A stretch of DNA of 64,000 bases from Arion vulgaris (Eukaryota; Mollusca; Gastropoda; Stylommatophora; Arionidae), in assembly GCA_020796225.1 (NCBI GenBank), contig CM036775.1, positions 10,400,671 through 10,464,670 on the forward strand. Direction: 5' to 3'. Of the stretch, positions 9,901 through 21,800 are shown piece after piece. Each line of letters starts with the position of its first letter. The first letter of the stretch is position 1. The notes beneath the pieces were generated by a model. The model worked only from the letters and a program-made list of their open reading frames with translations, ran no database searches and was not told the DNA's origin. Both the position numbers and the translations under genes were made by a program.

Positions 9901-12587
9901 GGTGAGAGGGAGATTAGCTGGAACAGGTGAGAGGGAAACAGGTGAGATGGAGATAAGTTGGAACAGGTGAGAGGGAGATTAGCTGGAACAGGTGATAGGG
10001 AAACAGGTGAGAGGGAGATAAGTTGGAAGAGATGAGGGGAAAGATAATTTTATGTGAATATGTTACTTGTGTCTATATGTATGTGTGTGTGTGTGTGTGC
10101 ATGCTACCTGTGTGTCCTGTATGTTACCTGAATCTGAAAGGTGTCTACCTGTGTTTCCACAGAGAAATCCTACACACAGTGTCTCTATCCATGAGATGAA
10201 GGGAGCATGGAACCAGTTTAACTGGCGGTGATCATTGGTTTGTGGGACAGTTACACACGGGCCAAAGCTCTACGCAGAAACTTATCATCTGAGGCTCTCA
10301 AAGGTTTCAGAGTGGAGGCAACAGCAGGTCTTGTGTCAGTGAGTGCTTGTCTCATCATGTCTCTTTGTCTTGTCTCTGTGTCTTGTCTGCTGTCTTGTCT
10401 GCTGTCTTGTTTTGTCTTGTCTGCTGTCTTGATGTGTCTCTTTGTCTTGTCTCCTTGTCTTGTCTGCTGTCTTGTCTTGTCTGTTGTCTGGGCTGATAGA
10501 GGATGCACCCAGAGTGCCAACTATATGTAGGTCATCTGTTGTGTGACTGAGTAGGTGATCTGTTGATGTGTGTATTTCATGTCCACAGAAGAACCGTTCC
10601 TTCTCATTGAGCAACTGTGAGGCTGTGAGCCCTGGGGACCCCAGCAATCCAGCAGACATTGTCAGCCCAAGCCCCATGAGCAAGTTACAGATGGGTCATG
10701 CCCATACCATGTTGATGAAGTTGGTCTCAGAATCCGACAGCAAGTCTGTGGCTTTCACTGAAGAGGTTTGTCTGTGTGTGGCTGGGGTGTATTGTGTGGG
10801 GAGCTTGTTCTGTGTGTGGCTGGATGTGGTTGGTATGGGGGTGAAGTTGGTCTCAGAATCCGACAGCAAGTCTGTGGCTTACACTGAAGATCTTAGTCTG
10901 TGTGTGGCTGGGGTGTGTTGTGTGGGTGTCTTGTTCTGTGTGTGGCTGGGGTGTGTTGTGTGGGTGTCTTGTTCTGTGTGTGTGGTCTTTGGGGTGTGTT
11001 TGTGTGGGTGTCTTGTTCTGTGTGTGCTGGAGTGGGTGTGTGTGATGGTCAGGAAAGTGGCTTACGATTATCTGTGTGTTGTGTGGTGTGACTGCGGATG
11101 GGGGACTGTCTCTGGATGAGTAGGTTGATAGTAGCTCGGCCTGCTAGCTGTGAGACGCCTCATAGCTCGGGTTCGAACCTACTGTCGGCATTTGTTCGAG
11201 TCCCCTGGTCTTACTCAGGACGATAACGTGAGTACCTCTGAAGTCGGAGAAAATCTGCCTGTATGGCGAGGAATACTAATTACGAGTACATTGAGCACAC
11301 GGCTGCCAGTGTAAGTAATTTACAATGTGCACGCTGCTGCCATTGTAAGAAATTGGAAAAATGGATTTTCACGCAAAAATCAGTTTCAGAGATGAAACTC
11401 GTCTGAGCTCAAAGCGGAGGGAAAAAAAAAAAAAGGTGACTGGATGTGGTTGGGGATTATGGTGCGGTTTGATTCTGACAAGACTTGTATTGAGACAGTT
11501 GTGGTCATTCAATAACACAGAGAGTTGTAGGAACCTCAATCATGTCATTTATATATGGAGAGATTGTATGTGTGACTGATTGCATGTGTGATTGTATGTG
11601 TGATTGTATGTGTGATTGTATGATGAGATTGTGTAGGAATCATTTATATATGGAGAAGATTGTATGTGGATTGTGATGATGAGATGTGTGTCCACCTGCC
11701 CAGCGTGTTGTATGCGCGTTGGACGACGGGACAAGCCCCTGTGAGTGTGGGTTCGCCAGTGGTTACCAGGGCCCAAATTTGGGATGTAAAGAATAGAACC
11801 ACTGTTACCTGCCATGCATGTCGTAAGAGGCGACTAAAGAGGTTTGCCTGAAATCGGATGCACATGTCCTAAACATGTAGAAGTCTATGCGTTTAGGGCC
11901 TACCAAACCAATGTCCAACGTATACACATTCTTGGCAAAGATCAAACATATCACAAAGAGTGATTAAAATTGATCGAAAAGAACGAACGCAAAGAAGAAG
12001 AAGAAGAGTGGGTTCAATTCCACGGGCTGGTAGAAAAACCACAGGTTCTCCAGATTTATGGTGTTTGTGGCACCGAACTGAAGGGTTGCGATGTCCATGG
12101 CACCGAGCCGAAAAGCTGAAAGCTCAATGCTTCTGGATCAGTAAAAAAATTTATTTAAATAATGAGATTGTGTATGAATGATTGTATGATGGGATTGTGT
12201 AGCAGTGATTGTATGAATGATTGTATGATGGGATTGTGTAGCAGTGATTGTATGAGTAGATTGTGTATGAATGATTGTATGATAGTCTTGTTGGTTGGAT
12301 TGACTGGTTGCAGAAAGTTTCCTCTTCAAATTGTTGAGTCTTGGTCTTGATCTAGCCCTCAGATACCAATGTTGAACAACTTCATGGCATCCGAGCCTGC
12401 AAGCTAACAGCGTACTGCCACAACTGGCATAGTAAGTCTCTGCTTTGTGCGTTCTCTCTCATGTGCTCTCTATTTCTCTCTCTCTTTCTCTCTCTCTCTG
12501 GCACACACACACACAGACACACAAGCATATGCTGATGAAATTGCATAGTAAGTCTCTCTTTTCGTTTTCTCTCTTGCTCTCTCTTTC

Positions 12588-12621
<34 letters not shown>

Positions 12622-12670
12622 GCACCACAAGACAACAGTTTTATGCATGATGAAACTTATACATACTTGA

Positions 12671-12709
<39 letters not shown>

Positions 12710-12712
12710 TCT

Positions 12713-12792
<80 letters not shown>

Positions 12793-12837
12793 CACACACA
12801 CAAGCATATGCTGAGTGAAAACTTATACATACATTGA

Positions 12838-12868
<31 letters not shown>

Positions 12869-15800
12869 CTCTCTCTCTCTCTCTCTGTAATGTTGATCTG
12901 TTGTTATTTGGTGTTATTGTGTCATGATGTTGTGTGATGATATCATTGATGTTGTGATGATGTTGGGGTGTTGTAATGATGTTGGGATGATGTTGGGGGT
13001 GTTATAATGATGATGGGATGATGTTGTTATGATGTGATGGTGTTGATAATTTGAACATTTGCTGTCTCTGCGAACAGTTGAACTTCACAACAGTCAGGTG
13101 GTTGTCAAGGGATGTGAGACTCCTGGCTATGTCATTGTCAGTGCTGCTCGTGCCCGTATCACTTCCTACACTCACATGCCCATCTGGCGACAAGGTCAAC
13201 TCAAGTCAAAGTCAACCTGGAATGGGGATGTGGACTGTATGCAGGTAAGTGAGACAAAGATTATCTATGTACAGGTAAGTAGGACAGATATTACCTATGT
13301 ACAGGTAAGTGAGACAGAAATTACCCATGTACAGGTAAGTGAGACATTACCCATGTACAGGTAAGTGAGATGGATATTACCTATGTACAGGTAAGTAGGA
13401 CAGATATTACCTATGTACAGGTAAGTGGGACAGATATTACCTATGTACAGGTAAGTGGGACAGATATTACCTATGTACAGGTAAGTGAGACAGAGATTAC
13501 CTATGTACAGGTAAGTGAGACAAAGATTACCTATGTACAGGTGAGACAGATGTTACCTATGTACAGGTAAGTGGGACAGAGATATTGTTGAATGTATGTT
13601 TAGAGGTTGAGGAAAGTAAATGTGGTCTCACTCTCTTAGTCTCCTTTCTCCTAGTCTTAATATCTTGTCTCCTTTCTTAGTCTTACTTTTCTTAGTCTTC
13701 TTCTCGTAGTCTCCATGTTCTTAGTCTCCTTTTCTTAGTCTCCTTTCTTAGTGTTAATTCTCTTAGTCTCCTTCTCTTAGTCTCCCTATCTTAGTCTCCT
13801 TCTCTTAGTCTCCATACTCTTAGTCTCCTTTTTAAGTCTCCTTCTCTTAGTCTCCTTTTCTTAGTCTCTCTTTTCTTATTCTCTTTTCTTATTCTCCCTT
13901 TTCTTAGTGTTACTTCTCTTAGTCTCCCTTCTCTTATTGTTACTTCTCTTACTCTCCCTTCTCTTAGTCTCCCTTCTCTTAGTGTTACTTCTCTTAGTGT
14001 TACTTCTCTTAGTGTTACTTCTCTTAGTGTTACTTCTCTTAGTCTCCCTTCTCTTAGTCTGCCTTCTCTTAGTGTAACTTCTCTTAGTCTCCCTTCTCTT
14101 TGTGTTACTTCTCTTAGTCTCCCTTCTCTTAGTGTTACTTCTCTAGTTTCCTTCTCTTAGTGTTACTTCTCTTACTCTCCTTCTCTTAGTGTTACTTCTC
14201 TTAGTCTCCATTCTCTTAGTCTCCCTTCTCTTAGTCTCCCTTCTCTTAGTGTTACTTCTCTTAGTCTCCCTTCTCTTAGTGTAACTTCTCTTAGTCTCCC
14301 TTCTCTTTGTGTTACTTCTCTTAGTCTCCTTTTCTTAGTGTTACTTTCTTAGTTTCCTTCTCTTAGTGTTACTTCTCTTACTCTCCCTTCTCTTAGTGTT
14401 ACTTCTCTTAGTCTCCATTCTCTTAGTCTCCCTTCTCTTAGTCTCCCTTCTCTTAGTGTTACTTCTCTTAGTCTCCATTCTCTTAGTGTTACTTCTCTTA
14501 GTCTCCCTTCTCTTAGTCTCCCTTCTCTTAGTCTCCCTTCTTTTACTCTCCCTTCTCCTAGTGTTACTTCTCTTAGTCTCCATTCTCTTAGTCTCCCTTC
14601 TCTTAGTCTCCCTTCTCTTAGTGTTACTTCTCTTAGTCTCCCTTCTCTTAGTCTCCATTCTCTTAGTGTTACTTCTCTTAGTCTCCCTTCTCTTAGTCTC
14701 CTTCTCTTAGTTCTTCTCTTAGTGTTACTCTTAGTCTCCTTCTCTTAGTCTCCCTTCTCTTAGTCTCCTTCTCTTAGTCTCCCTTCTCTTAGTCTCACTT
14801 CTCTTAGTCTCCTTCTCTAGTTCCCTTCTCTTAGTCTCCCTTCTCTTAGTGTTACTTCTCTTAGTCTCCTTCTCTTAGTTTCTTAGTCTCCTTTCTTAGT
14901 CTCCTTCTATTAGTCTCCTTTTCTTTGTCCCTTCTCTTAGTCTCCTTTCTTAGTGTCACTTCTTACCTCCTCTTAGTGTCACTCTCTTACCCTCCTCTCT
15001 AGTGTCCTCTCTTACCTCCCTTCTCTTAGTGTCACTTCCCCTCCTTCTCTAGTGTACCTCTCTTACCCTCCTTCTCTTAGTGTCCTCTCTTACCTTCCTT
15101 CTCTTAGTTTCTTCTCTTAGTCTCCCTTCTCTTAGTCTCCTTCTATTAGTCTCCTTTCTTGTGTCCTTCTCTTAGCTCCCTTTCTTAGTGTCACTTCTCT
15201 TACCCTCCTTATCTTAGTGTCACTCTCTTACCCTCCCTTCTCTTAGTGTCACTCTCTCTCTCTTATCTTCCTCCCTTCTCTTAGTGTCACCTCTCTTACC
15301 TCCCTTCTCTTAGTGTCACCTCTTACCTCCCTTCTCTTAGTGTTACTTCTTCCTAGTATTAACTCTCTCTGATACTCTTTGTACTGCTAGTATTAACTTC
15401 TCTCTGATACTCTTTGTACTACTAGTATTAACTTCTCTCTGATACTCTTTGTACTGCTAGTATTAACTTCTCTCTGATACTCTTTGTACTAGTAACTTCT
15501 CTCTGATACTCTTTGTACTGCTAGTATTAACTTCTCTCTGATACTCTTTGTACTAGTATTAACATCTCTCTGATGTAACTTCTCTCTGATTCTCTTTGTA
15601 CTGCTAGTATTACGCAACAGTGGATCCCAACAATAGCTATGAAGGAGACAACATCCCATGGTTGTCCGGGAGAAAAATGTGGAAGACAGAGCTAACACAG
15701 ACCTGAGTGGACTACCAGAAATGATTGCTAGTGGTCAGTCTGTGGGCAGTGTGGTCAGTAGTGCTATCACTGGAGTACTGCCAGCATCTGATCAGGTTAG

Positions 15801-18800
15801 TGCCTCATGTCACCATTTTGTCATGTTGATCATCAAATCTTGTTTAGTAATACATATCAAATAGTTGATCATCAGATTTAGTTTTATATCAAATACTTGA
15901 TCATCAAGTTTAGCTATATATAAAATATTTGATCATCAAATCTTGTTTAGTAATACATATAAAATAGTTGATCATCAAATCTTGTTTAGTTACATATAAA
16001 ATAGTTGATCATTAAGTTAAGCTATATATAAAATAGTTGATCATCAAGTTTAGCTATATATAAAATAGTTGATCATTAAGTTAAGCTATATATAAAATAG
16101 TTGATCATCAAGTTAAGCTATGTATAAAATAGTTGATCATCAAGTTTAGTTACATATAAAATATTTGATCATCAGTTGCTATGTATAAAATAGTTGATAA
16201 TCTTGTTTAGTAATACATATCAAATAGTTGATCATCAGATTTAGTTTTATATCAAATACTTGATCATCAAGTTTAGCTATATATATAAAATAGTTGATCA
16301 TCAAATCTTGTTTAGTTAAATATAAAATAGTTGATCATCAAGTTAAGCTATATATAAAATAGTTGATCATCAAGTTGCTTATATATATAAAATAGTTGAT
16401 CATCAGTTTAGCTATATATAAATAGTTGATCATCAAGTTAGCTATATAAAATAGTTGATCATCAAGTTAGTTTATGTATATAAAATAGTTGATCATCAAG
16501 TTATTATATATATAAAATAGTTGATCATCAAGTTAAGCTATATATATAAAATAGTTGATCATCAGTTAAGCATATATATAAAATAGTTGATCATCAAGTT
16601 GCTATATATAAATAGTTGATCATCAAGTTGCTATATATAAAATAGTTGATCATCAAGTTAAGCTATATATATAAAATAGTTGATCATCAAGTTTAGTTAT
16701 ATATAAAATAGTTGATCATCAAGTTAGTATATATATAAAGAAGTTGATCATCAAGTTTAGTTATATATAAAATAGTTGATCATCAAGTTAGCTATATATA
16801 AATAGTTGATCATCAAGTTTAGTTATATATAAATAGTTGATCATCAGTTAAGCTATATTAAATAGTTGATCTCAAGTTAGCTTATATAAAATAGTTGATC
16901 ATAGTTGCTATATATATAAAATAGTTGATCACTCAGTTAACTATATATAATAGTTGATCATCAGTTAGCTTTATATATATAGTTCATCATCTAGTTTATT
17001 ATATATAAAATAGTTGATCATCAGCTTCAGCTTTTTATATAAAATAGTTGATCATCAAGGTTAAGCTATGTATATAAATATTTGATCTATGCTAGTTAAG
17101 CTATTTTTGTATATAAATTTGATCATCAAGTTAGCTATATATAAATAGTTGATCATCAATTTAGTTATATATAAAATAGTTGTCATCAAGTTAAACAATA
17201 TATACAAAATGAGTTGATCATCAAGTTTAAGCTATATATAAATATGTTGATCATCAATTATGTATATATATAAATAGTTGATCATAAGTTAATATATATA
17301 AAATAGTTGATCATCAAGTTAGCTATACATATAATATTGATCATCAAGTTTATTATATATAAATAGTTGATCATCAAGTTAGTATTATATATAAATAGTT
17401 GATCATCAAGTTAAGCTATATATAAAATAGTTGATCATCAAGTTAGCTAATATATAAAATAGTTATCATCAAGTTAAGTTATATATAAAATATTTGATCA
17501 TCAAGTTAAGCTATATATAAAATATTGATCATCAAGTTTAGTTATATATAAAATATTGATGGATATCTTCTTCTTCGAACGCTCCATATCAACCACTTGT
17601 TAACCACTCTGTGTGATTTGTATGTGATCTGAACCTAAGAGCGATTGATACGTTGTCAGTTATGCGCCTACAAGTAGGCCAGCACATCAAATTTCTGCGC
17701 TCCTTTTTATTTACTAGGATTATCATTAGTCGCCTCTTAGACATGCATTGTAGATTGCAGTGGTACTATTCTTTGCTTCCCTAGGGGCCCCGCACTAGCT
17801 GGGCGATTGATGGATATAAATATTAAAAATTAATTAAAATAATGTGTATAACCTGATGTTAAAATGAGTTGTATTAGTTTGATGTGGTTAGACTGATACA
17901 CTATGTTGACTTATCCCTGTTTGCCTGGGTTCCAGTCTTGTCCATCAGATACAGTACAACTTCAACGAATCATCTATCGATGCAGCTGCAAGTTCTTCTA
18001 TGCCAATTATGGAGAAGTGGATCCAAACACTTTACCTGATGTTCCATTACCTGTAAGTTTTACCTGATGTTACCTGTAAGTTTTAACTGATGCTCCATTA
18101 CCTGTAAGTTTTACCTGATATTACCTGTAAGTTTTACCTGATGTTACCTGTAAGTTTTACCTGGTGTTACCTGTAAGTTTTAACTGATGCTCCATTACCT
18201 GTAAGTTTTACCTGATATTACCTGTAAGTTTTACCTGATGTTACCTGTAAGTTTTACCTGGTGTTACATTCCTTGTAAGTTTTACCTGATGTTACTTACC
18301 TGTAAGTTTTAACTGTTCATGTTACCTGTAAATTTTACCTGATGTTAACTGTAAGTTTTACTGGTGTTACTGTACATTTTACCTTGTTACCTGTAAGTTT
18401 TAATGTTCCATTACCTGTAAGTTTTCCTGTGTTACCTAAGTTTTACATGATGTAATGTTACCTGTAAATTTTACCTGATGTTACCTGGTAAGTTTTAGAT
18501 GTTCATTATCTGTAAGTTTTCCTGGTGTTATGTTACTGTACGTTTTAACTGATGTTAAATTACCTGTAAGTTTTACCTAATGTTACTCTGTAAGTTTTCA
18601 TGATGTAAGTTACCTGTAAGTTTTACTAATGTTACCTGTAAGTTTTATGGATGTATTACCTGTAAGTTTTACCGGATGTTACATTACCTGTAAGTTTCAC
18701 CGGATGTTACATTACCTGTAAGTTTTACTGGTGTTATTTTCCTGTAAGTTTTACCTGATGTTACATTACCTGTAAGTTTTACCTGATGTTACCTGTAAGT

Positions 18801-21800
18801 TTTACCTGATGTAATGTTACCTGTAAGTTTTACCTAATGTTACATTACCTGTAAGTTTTACCTGATGTAACATTACCTGTAAGTTTGTACCAGATGTCAA
18901 AACCATTTACCTGTGAAGTTTTACCTGATGTAAGTTTACTGTAAGCTTTACCTGGTGTTACCTGTAAGTTTTACCTGGTGTTATGTTACCTGTAAATTTC
19001 ACCTGATGTTCCATTACCTGTAAATTTTACCTGTTACCTTTAGTTTCACCTGATGTTCCATTACCAGTAAATTTACCTGTTACCTTTAAGTTTTACCTGA
19101 TGTTCCATTACCAGTAAATTTCACCTGATGTTCCATTATCTGTAAATTTTACCTGATGTTACCTGTAAGTTTTACCTGATGTTCCTTTTTTTTATTGATA
19201 TGTTGTATGCCCCAGATGGCTGAAGATACAGATGTCATCAGCCTGGAGGAGGGGGTGGATACATTTACATTGTTACATGAGAGTGTCTATGCTTACTCCA
19301 ATTCTGTGAGTAGCTACATTTGTTAATCATTTGTGAGGCTGAGTCTGTGAGGCTGAGTCTGTGAGGCTGAGTCTGTGAGGTTGAATGTCTAAGGGTGAGG
19401 CTGAGTGTCTGAGGTTGAGTCTGTGAGGCTGAGTGTCTGAAGTTGAGTCTGTGAGGCTGAGTGTGTGAGCCTGAGTGTCTGAGGTTGAGTGTCTGAGGCT
19501 GAGTGCTAGAACCTGAGAGGCTGAGTCTGTGAGGCTGAGTGTCTGAGGCTGGATGTCTGAGTCTGTGAAGCTTAGTGTCTGCGTCTGTGAAGCTGAGTGT
19601 CTGAGTCTGTGAAGCTGAGTGTCTGAGACTGTGAAGCTGAGTGTCTAAGGCTGAGGCTGAGTGTGTGAGACTGAGTCTGTGGGCTAGTTGTGAGGCTGAG
19701 TCTGTGAGGCTGAGTTTGTGTGGCTGAGTGTGTGAGGCTGGGTTTGTGATGGTGGGTTTATGAAGATGGGTTTGTGGGGCTGGGTTGTTAAGCTGGATTT
19801 GTGCTGTTGTGTTTATGAGGCTGAGTTTGTGAGGCTGAGCGTGTCTGGTACTGAGTGAGTTGGAACTGTTTAAATGAAATTAGCTACAAGATAGAGTAGG
19901 AACTGTGCAAGTGAAGTCTGATGAGGCAGGACATGCGTGACTGTGTATGTCTGTGTGTATGTATGTATACAATGCAACTCCTCCTCCATGTTGCTAGTTG
20001 ACATGTCTCCACTTGTTCATCTTTCTATTCCAACAGCTTCAGTTCTCAGTGATTATGGACATTGTCAACAACTTGCTCTTGTATGTGGAACCTAAGAAGA
20101 AGGTAGGCAGCTCGTACACATCACATATACATTTCACGTACTGTCTGTGTGGTTTAGTCACAGACAGACATAAGTATTAACATACCTGGTGTCCTAACTT
20201 CTAGATGATCAATCACAGACAGACAGACATAAGTATTAACATACCTGGTGTGCCTCTAACTTCTAGGTGATCAGTCACAGACAGACAGACAGACAGACAT
20301 AAGTATTAACATACCTGGTGTCCTCACTCCAGGTGGTCAGGAACAGATAACAGACAGACAGACATAATAGATAGACAGACAGATAGACAGTCAGACAAAC
20401 ATAAGTATGAACATACCTAATGCCCCCCTCCCTCTCTCACGCCACAGGCTGCCAGTGACCGGCTACAGAACATGAGATTCAAGTTACAGCTGTATCGAGA
20501 CGAAGATCAAAAGACACCCATTCTACAGTTACAGGAAGTGGTCAGGTTGGTCTGGTCCCTTGGAAGTGTTTTATGTGGGCTTCAGTAGAAGTGTTTTATG
20601 TGGGCTACAACAGAGACGTGTTTTATGTGGGCTTCGGTGAAAGTGTTTCATGTGGGCTACAATAGAGAAGTGTTTTATGTGGGCTTCAGTAGAAGTGTTT
20701 TATGTGGGCTTCAGTAGAAGTATTTTATGTGGGCTTCAGCAGAAGTGTTTTATGTGGGCTTCAGCAGAAGTGTTTTATGTGAGCTACAATAGAGAAGTGT
20801 TTTATGTGGGCTTCAGTAGAAGTGTTTTATGTGGGCTTCAGTAGAAGTATTTTATGTGGGCTTCAGCAGAAGTGTTTTATGTGGGCTTCAGTAGAAGTAT
20901 TTTATGTGGGCTTCAGTAGAAGTATTTTATGTGGGCTTCAGCAGACGTGTTTTATGTGAGCTACAATAGAGAAGTGTTTTATGGGGACTACAATAGAGAC
21001 ATGTTTTATGTGGGCTTCAGTAGAAGTGTTTTCTGTGGGATTCAGTAGAAGTGTTTTATGTGAGCTTCAGTAGAAGTGTTTTATGTGGGCTTCAGTAGAA
21101 GTGTTTTCTGTGGGATTCAGTAGAAGTATTTATGTGGATTCAGTAGAAGTATTTTATGTGGGATTCAGTAGAAGTATTTTATGTGGGATTCAGTAGAAGT
21201 GTTTTATGTGGGATTCAGTAGAAGTGTTTTATGTGGGATTCAGTAGAAGTATTTTATGTGAGCTACAATAGAGAAGTGTTTTATGTGGGCATCAGGAGAA
21301 GTGTTTTATGTGCGCTACAATAGAGAAGTGTTTTATGTGAGCTTCAGTAGAAGTGTTTTATGTGGGATTCAGTAGAAGTATTTTATGTGGGATTCAGTAG
21401 AAGTATTTTATGTGGGATTCAGTAGAAGTGTTTATTGGGATTCAGTAGAAGTATTTTATGGGATTCAGTAGAAGTATTTTATGTGGGATTCAGTAGAAGT
21501 ATTTTATGTGGGATTCAGTAGAAGTGTTTTATGTGGGATTCAGTAGAAGTATTTTATGTGAGCTACAATACAGAAGTGTTTTATGTGGGCATCAGGAGAA
21601 GTGTTTTATGTGGGATTCAGTAGAAGTATTTTATGTGAGCTACAATAGAGAAGTGTTTTATGTGGGCATCAGGAGAAGTGTTTTATGTGAGCTACAATAG
21701 AGAAGTGTTTTATGTGGGCATCAGGAGAAGTGTTTTATGTGAGCTACAATAGAGAAGTGTTTTATGTGAGCTTCAGTAGAAGTGTTTTATGTGGGCTTCA

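Noticed and set aside
12445..12837. 130-codon Ser/Leu frame
   Set aside because: CT microsatellite translation in the intron between exons D2 and E.
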